In this document: positions 32,701 through 40,775 of the stretch, one piece after another
Layout of the letters: the number at the start of each line of letters is the position of its first letter
How positions within the stretch are numbered: position 1 is the stretch's first letter
Assembly (NCBI GenBank): GCA_029259935.1
Contig: JAJDEH010000412.1
Location: forward strand, 1 to 44,888
Direction: 5' to 3'
Source: Planctomycetota bacterium
GTDB taxonomy: Bacteria > Planctomycetota > Planctomycetia > Pirellulales > Pirellulaceae
DNA: 44,888 bases
Program-made: the position numbers and the translations under genes
The notes under the pieces: generated by a model
Told to the model about the DNA's origin: nothing
Databases searched by the model: none
The model's input: the letters and a program-made list of their open reading frames with translations, nothing else

Positions 32701-34175
32701 TGTCACGCAAGGTCGATGTCAGCCAAAGAAAGACCCACCGCATCAAACTATCGCCGGACGAAACCGGCACACTCGCCGAGATCAGCGGAAACGGATTCGC
32801 GTTTCCCTATTTGTATTCCGTGCCAATGCTCTGGGCGAAATCGCCTGGGCAACTTCTCATTCCGCGAGCGGTTGCTGCCGCGGACAAGCTGACCCCGCGG
32901 GTCGCGGCGGCCACCGTTCCGCACAGTGGGACTCCCATCGTCAAGGTCAAGAAGGAGGTCTACGTCAAACAGACGGTCGCCAACAAAGCGCCATGGGTCT
33001 ATGTGTTTCCTGGCAACGATGGATATCGCGAAGAGATCCACACCGTTTGGTCCCATGCCAACCAAGTCAAGGGCTATGGCGACTCGCCCAGTGAACCGCG
33101 ACGCCGCACTTCGCTTGACAACGGCAAGACGTGGTCCAAGTTGACTCGCTTGCCGCCGTTCATGACTTACCTGGACAAGGCGACGGTCCTCGATTGGAAG
33201 TTCTGTGGGATTTACGACCCGCTGTCCAAACGCCATGTCTCGCTGGCGATTCATCACGTTCGAGATATGAGACAAGGGTCGCCTCGGATGATTTACAACC
33301 ATGCCCTCGTGCGAACGTCGGCGGACGGCGGGCAGAGCTTTGGCGCGGCTCAGTTGCTGAAGTACGAAGCAGGCGACGACTTGAATGCCGACGACGTGAT
33401 GAAGCCAAAGTTTTTGGAAAGCAACACCGCCTATCCGGGGCAATCGATCTTGCGACACAGCAACGGCAGTCTGCTGATCCCCGTCACCAACACGCGCATT
33501 CCGTCGCACGTCGAGGACGAAGTTATAGGAAGAACCCGTTGGCCGGAGAAGGGAACGATCGGAAGTCTGTGTTTCGTCGGTCGCTGGAATGACGATGCGG
33601 AAAAATACTCCTGGACGTCAGGCCGGCCAGTCTGGCTGCCTCGAACAACCGCGTTCAACGGACTGTTGGAAGCGGACGTGGCAGAATTGAATGACGGTCG
33701 AGTGTTGATGGTCTTCCGAGTGACCATTAACAAAGATCAACCCGCGTACAAATGGTTCAGCGTTTCCAACGATGCGGGAATGACTTTTTCCAAGCCACGG
33801 GTCTTTCGGTACAGCGATGGCTCGCACTTTTTCTCAGGTAGCAACTTTCATCGTTTGTTTCGCAGCGGGAAAACGCGGAAGTTATATTGGATTGGAAATC
33901 TCGTCGAAAAGAAACCGACGAATCCCGGTCATCCACGATATCCCTTGGTGATTGCCGAAGTGGACGAAACAACGCTGGGCCTGAAGAAGGAGACGGTGAC
34001 CGAAATCGACACGCGCCAAGCCGGCGAGGGAGAACGACTGCAACTCTCCAATTTCTGGATCCTTGAAAATCGAGACACCTTGGACTTGGAAATCTACCTT
34101 ACCCGGCTGAACGAAGATCCCGAAGAAACGTTCGCGGCCGACGCGTACAAATACACGTTGTCATTCGAAAAATAG
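29751..34175 (+). CDS. Large secreted DUF4838-like protein with C-terminal sialidase-like domain
   Basis: Product of 1474 aa from ATG 29751 (ATG 29763 or 29766 also possible), with a signal peptide ending near GTIVTAQE. Residues about 30-800 resemble DUF4838/GH67-like proteins: an N-terminal mixed domain, then a barrel-like region containing PDDTFVFGTDPEDGGGYADL and GRMGLGYYLLSQVLWNPRLS. A beta-rich region follows. From about residue 1065 to the end it looks like a BNR/sialidase propeller with Asp-box-type motifs SLDNGKTW (near 1120), SADGGQSF (near 1190) and SNDAGMTF (near 1339). It is probably an exported glycoside-acting enzyme; the exact substrate is unknown. The fusion is unusual, since the two parts normally occur as separate proteins of about 700 and 400 aa. 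A beta-helix gene follows 53 bases downstream. Confidence 0.8.
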   Translation: MPNAMMNALTATFLILAMLPGTIVTAQELPSEFLVFSDEAGFTPPAIVVQFDPRGGTGVDWKLAQGRPWHDSSEAAQLGAAVEFLREGIHRLCGQRLDVVNSNDLSRGIVLTLLNGASDDIREDDDIREALKNDGRDSYNHREAFFIRSEPERLLIVANRVEGLLVAAPELLESVGYEVLGMGPNWVHVPADCRKRLAFRIQRKGRPGYYLRGLHATSGQSYGVGTIMKRELLVDPDDETVDVSYRRWQVGRRLRTRSMPSFPGHAMQAYHRAVVEQMRTTGTADGFLATVKLGLNADRPSASEANQGWLWINTDAANQAGHGQVFYSRKSEWKAGDLRSLPMNLDLSVPAIRAIVLDALKSRSETFFGKNPDDTFVFGTDPEDGGGYADLANRVKFPNWYPEYLSKTASPFGRPYVLHKFKGLDQPRELWDAAAPSDHVYGFNNWLLQEFDRWIDSLPADQQITSSGRSKKAAIRCSFYCYNYHDVPPNFNLDPRIRVMIAGYPKHRGRGKWNAFASQTDLAQAFRLMLPREPSGDYWIISLSYFRDRNLDGLKSTWDGSPESLTTRQQEHFAAGFRALSVETDFNFGRMGLGYYLLSQVLWNPRLSADDLDAIRGRWLKRAFGSGWQPMKDYYDFMLPKNYPVNSPHAWSRAIRFIDAADKLIDPATEPDAMRRLDDLKQYWYFYYLVATGQDKPTSQAMQELAWKGQMSYMNASHMIMRRIFNTNQAELAAGEYMHGPAHFTPAETDQWWPKILKQWPIVPVDRFADVKLADRRFGRDVDLNDLVAVTEFGNDPCRQAFLYNSGYMTPPAILTTASRADEEIGLQLYWPADVTGKDRYYIARDVPYGISRWNERRQRWDELVDKTMTAQPSDEVRIPGTNRERHHLAAIRFKAPSPGTYRFEIGRGGNLSYLTDLGWKSTDNQHTAGRSLTFDGNVVGLTQSSTWIYIPKGTPSLDLEVWDSNNRKFVTLYKSLPPGRKNVSRKVDVSQRKTHRIKLSPDETGTLAEISGNGFAFPYLYSVPMLWAKSPGQLLIPRAVAAADKLTPRVAAATVPHSGTPIVKVKKEVYVKQTVANKAPWVYVFPGNDGYREEIHTVWSHANQVKGYGDSPSEPRRRTSLDNGKTWSKLTRLPPFMTYLDKATVLDWKFCGIYDPLSKRHVSLAIHHVRDMRQGSPRMIYNHALVRTSADGGQSFGAAQLLKYEAGDDLNADDVMKPKFLESNTAYPGQSILRHSNGSLLIPVTNTRIPSHVEDEVIGRTRWPEKGTIGSLCFVGRWNDDAEKYSWTSGRPVWLPRTTAFNGLLEADVAELNDGRVLMVFRVTINKDQPAYKWFSVSNDAGMTFSKPRVFRYSDGSHFFSGSNFHRLFRSGKTRKLYWIGNLVEKKPTNPGHPRYPLVIAEVDETTLGLKKETVTEIDTRQAGEGERLQLSNFWILENRDTLDLEIYLTRLNEDPEETFAADAYKYTLSFEK

Positions 34176-34202
34176 GCAATTCGACTAGGTGTTAATCAAA
34201 CC

Positions 34203-34218
34203 GTGGCGAAACCGCCAC
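34203..34218 (+). other. Intergenic hairpin just before the beta-helix gene's ribosome binding site
   Basis: GTGGCG (34203-34208) and CGCCAC (34213-34218) form a perfect 6-bp stem with loop AAAC. It ends one base before GGAG (34220-34223), the ribosome binding site of the next gene at 34229. No T run follows, so it is not a terminator. It could stabilise the message or affect translation. Confidence 0.55.
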
Positions 34219-34228
34219 TGGAGAACAG

Positions 34229-35386
34229 ATGAACAAGGCGATCTCTATCCTAATATTGGCCGTTTCCACGATCTGCTGCTCGTCGCAAGCCAGAGAGTTC
34301 GACATTACGAATTATGGTGCGACGGCGAACGATGCAACGGACGATACGACGGCGATCGAAAAGGCGTTGGCCGCATGTGGCGAAGCGGGCGGCGGGGCCG
34401 TCCATATTCCCGCGGGAACGTTCATTCTTTCACGACGCAATAACGAATCGCCCATTCTTGAAGTGCCCGCGAACACCACGATTCGTGGCGAAGGAGCGGC
34501 TTCGATTCTCAAGTTCGATCCCCAGGTCAATCAATCCAACTTTTGGCGGATGATCGGCGCGCCGGTCGACGGCGGAACCAAAAATGTTGTCATCCGCGAC
34601 TTGCACCTAGACGGATCGAACACGCATCCGAAATACGTGAAGGGGGAAACGCCCGAGCATAATGCCGGTCTGTGGTTCTATAACAAGAACCACTTGGTCG
34701 AGAACATCACGGTTATGAATGTGTTGGCCGAGAACTTTTCTGGCGATTGCATGGCATTCTCCTACAACTGCCGCGCGATCACGGTGCGTGATTGCACGCT
34801 TCGGAACTTCATTCGCCAAGGCATTCAGATGGGCGGAAGCCCCGGTTCACGAGACTACTTGGTGACTGGCTGTCGTGACCTGGAACACACGGTACAGCCG
34901 GGCGGGTCGACGATTCACGTCGAACATGCACGCGGCTTGAAAAACGTGATCATCGAGAATAATCAGTGCCGCAAGTCGATTCTTGCGGGAGGTGTCGAAG
35001 GGATGATCATTCGCGGCAATACGGTCAACGGAAGGATCGTTGGGAATTCCAACACGAATCTAGTGATCCACGGCAACATCGTAAACGCTCTGCCCAGCCC
35101 GGGCCCGGTCGTGCAACTCGGGTACACGAAAGGCCTGATCTTTCGAGGAAACATTATTCGCGGCGCGAAGGATTCCACGATCGGACTCTACGTCTGGGGC
35201 AACTCGCGATACAACGACCAGCCAGGAGAAGATGTGACTATCGCTGACAATCAGATCACGGCAACGGAAACGGCGATCTCGTTAAACGGAACCAAAAACG
35301 TCCACATCCACGGTAACCTGTTGAAGGCGGAACGATCCTTGGTTCAGAAACGCACGGAAGGATTACAGTCAGACGTCGAACACTAG
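34229..35386 (+). CDS. Secreted right-handed beta-helix protein (pectate lyase-like)
   Basis: Product of 385 aa with a signal peptide (about residues 1-21, ending CCSSQA). The mature start EFDITNYGATANDATDDTTA is the pectate-lyase-3/glycoside hydrolase 28-like entry motif. AAGGGAVHIPAG-type sequence follows, and then many short rungs such as NVVIRDLHLDGSN, ITVMNVLAENFSGD, VIIENNQCRKS and LVIHGNIVNA, typical of parallel beta-helix repeats. It probably binds or cleaves a polysaccharide outside the cytoplasm; I see no decisive catalytic set. GGAG at 34220-34223 fixes the start. Its position right after the DUF4838/sialidase-like gene suggests a two-gene glycan-degradation unit. Confidence 0.82.
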   Translation: MNKAISILILAVSTICCSSQAREFDITNYGATANDATDDTTAIEKALAACGEAGGGAVHIPAGTFILSRRNNESPILEVPANTTIRGEGAASILKFDPQVNQSNFWRMIGAPVDGGTKNVVIRDLHLDGSNTHPKYVKGETPEHNAGLWFYNKNHLVENITVMNVLAENFSGDCMAFSYNCRAITVRDCTLRNFIRQGIQMGGSPGSRDYLVTGCRDLEHTVQPGGSTIHVEHARGLKNVIIENNQCRKSILAGGVEGMIIRGNTVNGRIVGNSNTNLVIHGNIVNALPSPGPVVQLGYTKGLIFRGNIIRGAKDSTIGLYVWGNSRYNDQPGEDVTIADNQITATETAISLNGTKNVHIHGNLLKAERSLVQKRTEGLQSDVEH

Positions 35387-35401
35387 GCAGTACGTGCCCG
35401 A

Positions 35402-36367
35402 TTATTCGTTGTCGTATTGAAAGCGAACGGCGCGGGTGTCTTCTTCGCGCCCGGTGGCGACGGTCAGTGATTGGTATAAATCGGGCCGGCGGGATCGCAT
35501 CCAGCGCACTCCGGTGCAGCGGTCGCGCAGCGAGGCGTCCAGGTCGGCGACCAACATCTCGTCACGCGGCTGCCACGTCTCGGTAATGATACGGCCATAA
35601 GGGTCAAGGATCATGGCATTGCCCGTACGAACTTCGTTGTCGTCCGGACCGACGCCGTTGCTGAACAGCAAGAACATGCCGTTGTCATGGGCGCGGGCGG
35701 GCAGCCAGCGCAACAACCACCCGCGCCCCTTGTCGCCACGAAACTCTTGTTCGATCGCGGTGGGATCTGATTTACGGCTGTCCCACGCTTTTCGATCGAC
35801 CACGCCCATCGCGAACGGACTGCCTGATTTACAGCCGCCAGTCTGGTGCGGGGCCAATAGAATCTCGGCACCGGCCAGAGCGGTCGCCCGTACGTTCTCG
35901 ACAATATTGTTGTCGTAGCAGATCAGCAACCCGCAGCGGCAGCCGTGGGGTGTATCGAAGACGGTAAACTCGTCGCCCGACGACATGTGCCCACTGATGA
36001 AACAATGGAGCTTGCGATGTCGAACAAACTCGCCGTTGGGCATCGCCACGACTTGCGTGTTGTACAGCGCGCCGTCGTCGGCTTGCTCGACAAGCCCCGC
36101 GCAGACGGTCATGTCGTGCTGCGTTGCCAGTTGCATGAGCCGCCGGGAAGCCGGCCCGTCGAAAACGGGCTCGGCCAGCGCTTCCAGTTCTTCCCGAGAC
36201 AGGTTTCGCAGATGCCAATAGCCCGAAATGCAGCATTCGGGAAACACGATGAGCTTGACGTTCTTTTCGGCCGCCTGTTCGACAAATCGTTGAATCGTCG
36301 CCAAGTTGGACTGTTTGTCGCCGGGGGCGTGCTGAAACTGAACTGTCGCAACGCGTATATTTTCCAT
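35402..36367 (-). CDS. Carbon-nitrogen hydrolase (nitrilase superfamily)
   Basis: Product of 321 aa. The Glu-Lys-Cys triad is visible as E44 (VFPECC), K119 (RHRKLHCF) and C150 (LLICYDNN). Its length and fold elements fit C-N hydrolases that split amides or nitriles, including N-carbamoyl amino acid amidases. No signal peptide, so cytoplasmic. AGGAGG lies about seven bases before the ATG at 36367, a strong ribosome binding site. It is convergent with the beta-helix gene (15-base gap) and divergent from the DUF1499 gene. The substrate is unknown. Confidence 0.88.
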   Translation of the reverse strand: MENIRVATVQFQHAPGDKQSNLATIQRFVEQAAEKNVKLIVFPECCISGYWHLRNLSREELEALAEPVFDGPASRRLMQLATQHDMTVCAGLVEQADDGALYNTQVVAMPNGEFVRHRKLHCFISGHMSSGDEFTVFDTPHGCRCGLLICYDNNIVENVRATALAGAEILLAPHQTGGCKSGSPFAMGVVDRKAWDSRKSDPTAIEQEFRGDKGRGWLLRWLPARAHDNGMFLLFSNGVGPDDNEVRTGNAMILDPYGRIITETWQPRDEMLVADLDASLRDRCTGVRWMRSRRPDLYQSLTVATGREEDTRAVRFQYDNE

Positions 36368-36577
36368 GACCGTGCCTCCTAGTGGAATTCGCCGTGAGCA
36401 AGCCGCGGATGCCGGGGCCGTCTTTTATCTTCAGAAAATTGTGTAGGCGTATTGTACTGCCCCGCCCAGGTTCGGGCACCGGCATGGGGCACGACGAGCG
36501 TACTTGCGCAACACTGGTTACGAATGGTACCATCGGTGATTCGCTTCAACGCCCGTTTACTGTCCGGCCTAACCACC

Positions 36578-37063
36578 ATGTTGCGTACACGAATCCGCTT
36601 CGCGATCGGTGGGATACTTGCCGTGCTTGCGATCCCCATGCTTGGATTGGGAATGATGAGTATTTTCTCGAAACGCCCGGAAACGCTGGGACTCGTTGAA
36701 GGGCGTTTACAGGCGTGTCCGGACAGTCCCAATTGTGTGTCGTCGAAGGCCACGAAACCCGAACAGGCCATGGCACCGATATCGTTTGTCGGCGGCGCGG
36801 AGGATGCGATAAAAACGCTGCGCCAAGTGATCCAGCAGCAACCTCGAGCAACGATTGTGACTCAGGAAGGGCACTACTTGCACGCCGAATTCACGAGTCT
36901 CATTTTTCGGTTTGTTGACGACGTCGAGTTTCTAGTCGATGAACACGAGCAGGCGATTCACTTTCGGTCCGCTTCGCGAGTCGGCCGTTCCGATTTGGGC
37001 GTCAACCGTCGCCGGATGGAAGCGATCGTCTCGGAATTTGAGTCACGTCACGCCGGCACCTAG
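36578..37063 (+). CDS. DUF1499 family membrane-anchored protein
   Basis: Product of 161 aa from ATG 36578. An N-terminal hydrophobic segment (about residues 8-28) would anchor or export it. The remainder is DUF1499: CPDSPNCVSSKA near residue 45, then HYLHAEFTSLIFRFVDDVEF and the C-terminal SASRVGRSDLGVNRRRMEAI, which are the conserved blocks. The function of the family is unknown. An earlier in-frame start (36452 or 36524) would only add non-conserved residues. It lies 108 bases before phoR on the same strand and is probably unrelated to phosphate control. Confidence 0.82.
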   Translation: MLRTRIRFAIGGILAVLAIPMLGLGMMSIFSKRPETLGLVEGRLQACPDSPNCVSSKATKPEQAMAPISFVGGAEDAIKTLRQVIQQQPRATIVTQEGHYLHAEFTSLIFRFVDDVEFLVDEHEQAIHFRSASRVGRSDLGVNRRRMEAIVSEFESRHAGT

Positions 37064-37171
37064 CGGTCCGCCGTTCCGATCATTGACGAGTTCCGTTATG
37101 CGGTACAGAATTCTGCGCGGCCGGATTTCCGCGCCCGCACGAATTTGCTCGACATACCAAGGATAGAAATC

Positions 37172-38569
37172 ATGCAATCCAAAGGATTGTTTTGGAAGTT
37201 CCTGACAATCAATCTGGTCACGTCCGGACTGCTGGCCGTCGGCTGCATTGTGGCCATGAAATGGCAGCAACGGCTGGCGGATGATACCTTTGCCGTCCAA
37301 ATGACGGGCTGGTTGCTAACCGGCTTTGTGGCGTGCGTTGGCTTATCAATGTTGGCATGGACGCACTCGGCGGCGGCCAGCATCACCGGGCCCCTGAAAC
37401 AACTCATGGAAGCCGTGCAGGCCATGGGCAATGGAAAGGAATCGCTCGAAGTCTCAACGGTCGGACCGCGCGAGATTTACCGCCTGGCGATAGCGTTCAA
37501 TCGAATGCGGACACAGCAGGCCGATCGCTTCGAACAACTGCGCGGCACCAACCGGCGGCTCGAAACCGTGCTAAACAGCATGTACGAGGGCATTATCGCG
37601 GTGGACGACAAGGAGCGGATTCTGTTGGCGAACGGGGCCAGCCGGCAGATGCTGGGAATTGGCACGGTTGATGTCGTCGGGCGGCCCATGCTGGAAGTGA
37701 TTCGCAGCCGGCCGCTGCATGTCGCCGCCCAGCAGACTCTCGCCACCGGCCAGCCGGTGCATAGCGAATTTGAATCGAACGCCGAATCGAGGCCCGTATT
37801 GATTCTGCGGGCAACCGCCTTGCCGGGAAGTCCGGTCGCCGGCGCGATGCTCGTGTTGAGCGATGTTTCCGAGCTTCGCCGGCTGGAAAAACTGCGGCAG
37901 GAATTCGTGGCCAATGTGTCGCACGAGTTGAAAACGCCCCTGGCGGCGATCAAGGCCTATGCGGAAACCCTGCAACTGGGAGCGATCAACGACGCGGATC
38001 ACAACATCGAGTTTGTACGGCGGATCGAAGAGCAGGCCGACCGGCTGCATCAACTGATCGTCGACCTGCTTCAGATTGCTCGCATCGAGTCGGGGCAGGA
38101 AGCCCTGGAGATTGTCGACGTGTCGATCACGGACGTCGTCGACGGCTGTGCCGCTCAGTACTCCAACGAGGCAAGGCTGAGAGAAATTGATCTTAAGATC
38201 GATACCCCGGACCCGGCCCTGGTGGTGCTCGCGGATCAAGATGGACTGCGCACGATTCTGGAAAACCTGGTGGACAATGCCTTCAAATACACAGCCGATG
38301 GCGGTGAGATTACGGTTCGCTCATGGCGGGAAGAAGGGCTCGCCGTTCTAGAAGTCGCCGACACCGGCATTGGAATTTCCCCGGCCGATCAAGAACGGGT
38401 TTTTGAAAGATTTTTCCGGGCCGACAAAGCTCGCTCCCGAGAAATGGGGGGCACGGGGCTGGGCCTCTCGATTGTGAAGCACCTCTGCCAGGCGTTTGGA
38501 GGCTCTGTTTTCCTGGAGAGCACTCCGAGCGAAGGTAGCACATTTCAGGTGCGAGTTCCCATCCGCTGA
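37172..38569 (+). CDS. phoR: Phosphate regulon sensor histidine kinase
   Basis: Product of 465 aa. AAGGAT (37159-37164) is seven bases before ATG 37172, so the longer in-frame reading from 37145 is not used. Two spans (about 9-30 and 45-65) are followed by a HAMP-like linker, a PAS domain (about 128-235), a HisKA domain with the phospho-acceptor about H251 in VSHELKTPLAAIKAY, and an ATPase domain with LVDNAFKYT, DTGIGISPADQERVFERFF and GGTGLGLSIVKHL. This is the PhoR layout: it would phosphorylate PhoB under phosphate starvation, restrained by PhoU and the Pst transporter. The small periplasmic loop agrees with sensing through Pst rather than direct ligand binding. The cognate regulator gene phoB is at the far end of the cluster. 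Confidence 0.9.
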   Translation: MQSKGLFWKFLTINLVTSGLLAVGCIVAMKWQQRLADDTFAVQMTGWLLTGFVACVGLSMLAWTHSAAASITGPLKQLMEAVQAMGNGKESLEVSTVGPREIYRLAIAFNRMRTQQADRFEQLRGTNRRLETVLNSMYEGIIAVDDKERILLANGASRQMLGIGTVDVVGRPMLEVIRSRPLHVAAQQTLATGQPVHSEFESNAESRPVLILRATALPGSPVAGAMLVLSDVSELRRLEKLRQEFVANVSHELKTPLAAIKAYAETLQLGAINDADHNIEFVRRIEEQADRLHQLIVDLLQIARIESGQEALEIVDVSITDVVDGCAAQYSNEARLREIDLKIDTPDPALVVLADQDGLRTILENLVDNAFKYTADGGEITVRSWREEGLAVLEVADTGIGISPADQERVFERFFRADKARSREMGGTGLGLSIVKHLCQAFGGSVFLESTPSEGSTFQVRVPIR

Positions 38570-38618
38570 CGCGTGCCTGCCATGGATTGGCATGGGCAAA
38601 AAGCAGATCCCAATCCAA

Positions 38619-38651
38619 TTCACAATTCCTTCATCTAATCTTCACAATCCA
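38619..38651 (+). promoter_or_regulatory. Pho-box-like triple 11-bp direct repeat before pstS
   Basis: Three tandem 11-base units, TTCACAATTCC (38619-38629), TTCATCTAATC (38630-38640) and TTCACAATCCA (38641-38651), each begin with TTCA. The 11-base period and TTCA core match the PhoB-binding pattern of known Pho boxes, in which 7-base repeats are spaced by 4. A -10-like TACGAT (about 38656-38661) follows. PhoB is encoded in this cluster, so autoregulation is the natural inference. Confidence 0.6.
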
Positions 38652-38705
38652 GCTCTACGATTTTTCAGAGACGCCCAATCCCTTCACAGCGTGTCGGAGA
38701 AATCG

Positions 38706-39806
38706 ATGATCAGGAATTTGTTTTCAGTCGGAAGATTTTCAGCCGGAAACGGGCTCTTCCTTTCCGCTGGATTGTTGTGTGTTGTCTTGGCGGGTTGCGA
38801 TGAGGCCCCCGGGACAAGCGAGACAGAACTGCGGGGGCAAGTAAAAATTGACGGTTCCAGCACTGTGTATCCAATCACGGAAGCGGTGGCGACCAGTTTT
38901 GGAAAAGAGTTTCCGGAGGTCAGGATTACGGTAGGCGTTTCCGGAACCGGGGGCGGATTCAAGCGTTTTACGCGCGGTGAAACAGATATTTCCGATGCTT
39001 CTCGGCCGATCACGGTGGAGGAATTCTCACAGTGCGTCGGCAACGATATCCGCTTCCTTGAACTGCCTGTCGCTTACGACGGACTCACCATCGTCGTCAG
39101 CAAGAAAAACACTTTTGTCGAAGAGCTGACGGTTGACCAGCTCAAGCAGATCTTTCGGGAAGATTCCGCACCCAAAACGTGGAACGAGGTGAACGCGGAT
39201 TGGCCGGAGGAAGAAATGAAAATCTTCGCGCCCGGGACGGACTCCGGAACCTTCGATTACTTCAAGGAAGTGGTCGTTGGCAAGGAAAAGGACGCGGCGA
39301 TTCGTATCGATATGTCCGTCAGTGAAGATGACCATGTTCTGGTCTCTGGCGTTTCCGGCGAAAAGAACGGGATCGGGTTCTTTGGCGCCGCCTACTACTT
39401 CCAAAACACGGACAAGCTAAGAGCGGTGAAGATCGTCAATCCCAAGACCAAGGAAGCCGTCGCACCAACGCCGGAGGCGATTGAAAGTGGCGAGTATGCA
39501 CCGTTTAGCCGGCCGCTGTTCATTTATGTGAATGCCGCATCCGCTGATCGACTGGAACTTCGCGAGTTCATTGAATTCTATTTGGCGAATGTCGGGGTGC
39601 TGGCCGAGGAGGTCGGTTATGTCGCCCTTCCCACTCCGATCCAGGATGTGGTGCGACAGCACTATCGGGAGCGATTGACGGGAACGCATTTCCTTGACGA
39701 GCAACGAGAAAAACGCGCGGGAACGTTGACGGACATCTATAAGGTCGAGAACTTGATCGACATCCAACCCGCGGCAACCGCGACCGAACCGGCGGAAGAC
39801 CAGTAA
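38706..39806 (+). CDS. pstS: Phosphate-binding lipoprotein of the Pst transporter
   Basis: Product of 366 aa from ATG 38706, with GGAGAAA about seven bases upstream. A lipoprotein signal ends at VVLAGC, so the protein would be anchored outside the cytoplasmic membrane. The phosphate-binding motifs are GSSTVYPITEAVA, SGTGGGFKRFTRGETDISDA and SDD-like segments ending in APGTDSGTFDYF. This is the family of periplasmic ABC phosphate receptors. It is followed 12 bases later by pstC. A 210-base in-frame extension upstream (from 38496) overlaps phoR and is rejected. Confidence 0.92.
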   Translation: MIRNLFSVGRFSAGNGLFLSAGLLCVVLAGCDEAPGTSETELRGQVKIDGSSTVYPITEAVATSFGKEFPEVRITVGVSGTGGGFKRFTRGETDISDASRPITVEEFSQCVGNDIRFLELPVAYDGLTIVVSKKNTFVEELTVDQLKQIFREDSAPKTWNEVNADWPEEEMKIFAPGTDSGTFDYFKEVVVGKEKDAAIRIDMSVSEDDHVLVSGVSGEKNGIGFFGAAYYFQNTDKLRAVKIVNPKTKEAVAPTPEAIESGEYAPFSRPLFIYVNAASADRLELREFIEFYLANVGVLAEEVGYVALPTPIQDVVRQHYRERLTGTHFLDEQREKRAGTLTDIYKVENLIDIQPAATATEPAEDQ

Positions 39807-39818
39807 ACAGGCAAAAAC

Positions 39819-40775
39819 ATGTCGTTGGATTCATCCGTCTCGCCTAACGACGGCGACGGGACTCGGGCCATACGAGTCAAGTCACGCACGATGTTGAGAG
39901 TTCGCGAACGGCTGGTCACCGCGATGCTGGCCGGGTGCGCGCTGTTTTCGATTCTCATTACGGCCACCATTGTCGTCGTGCTGCTGACGGAAGCCATCCA
40001 ATTCTTTCGCATGGATGAAGTTTCCATCAGTGAGTTTTTCTTTAGCACGAAGTGGAATCCAACGCTCGGCAACACGCACCACTTTGGCATTTGGCCGCTC
40101 GTGTCGGGGACCTTGATGGTCACGGCCATCGCCATGCTGGTGGCTTTGCCGTTGGGACTGATTACGGCGATTTATCTAAGTGAATATGCGCCCAAGCGAT
40201 TGCGCGCCGCGCTTAAACCCACTCTCGAAGTGTTGGCCGGTATCCCGACCATTGTTTACGGGTACTTCGCGCTGACGGTCATTACTCCTCAATTAAAGAA
40301 GCTGTACGACTTCGAGGAATTCAATGTCACATCGGCGGGGCTCGCCGTTGGGATTCTTTGCTTGCCCACGGTTAGTTCCCTGGCCGAGGACGCGCTGCGA
40401 GCGGTGCCGCGTAGCCTGCGTGAAGGAGGCTATGGGTTGGGCGGCACGAAGTTTGACGTGTCGATAAAAATCGTGGTGCCGGCCGCCCTCTCGGGGATCA
40501 TCTCGGCATTTCTGTTGGCAATTGCGCGCGCCATTGGTGAAACGATGATTGTCACGCTGGTCGCGGGCGGGCAGGCGAAATTGACCCTGGATCCCACGAC
40601 AGGTGCCCAAACGATGACGGGGTACATGGCGTCCAATGCGTTGGGCGACACTAGCAATTTTGGCGTTGTGTACTTCTCGATTTTCGCTGTCGGAGCAACC
40701 CTGTTTTTCATGACGCTGATGATTACTCTGGCGGGACAGATGATTCGTAATCGATTTCGCGAGGCTTACCAATGA
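39819..40775 (+). CDS. pstC: Phosphate ABC transporter permease PstC
   Basis: Product of 318 aa with six hydrophobic spans. The N-terminal cytoplasmic stretch is about 30 residues. The permease signature EDALRAVPRSLREGGYGLGGTKF and the late AIARAIGETMIVTLVAGG are the conserved Pst permease loops that contact the ATPase. It forms the phosphate channel with PstA. Its stop overlaps the pstA start by 4 bases (ATGA at 40772-40775), so expression is translationally coupled. Confidence 0.93.
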   Translation: MSLDSSVSPNDGDGTRAIRVKSRTMLRVRERLVTAMLAGCALFSILITATIVVVLLTEAIQFFRMDEVSISEFFFSTKWNPTLGNTHHFGIWPLVSGTLMVTAIAMLVALPLGLITAIYLSEYAPKRLRAALKPTLEVLAGIPTIVYGYFALTVITPQLKKLYDFEEFNVTSAGLAVGILCLPTVSSLAEDALRAVPRSLREGGYGLGGTKFDVSIKIVVPAALSGIISAFLLAIARAIGETMIVTLVAGGQAKLTLDPTTGAQTMTGYMASNALGDTSNFGVVYFSIFAVGATLFFMTLMITLAGQMIRNRFREAYQ

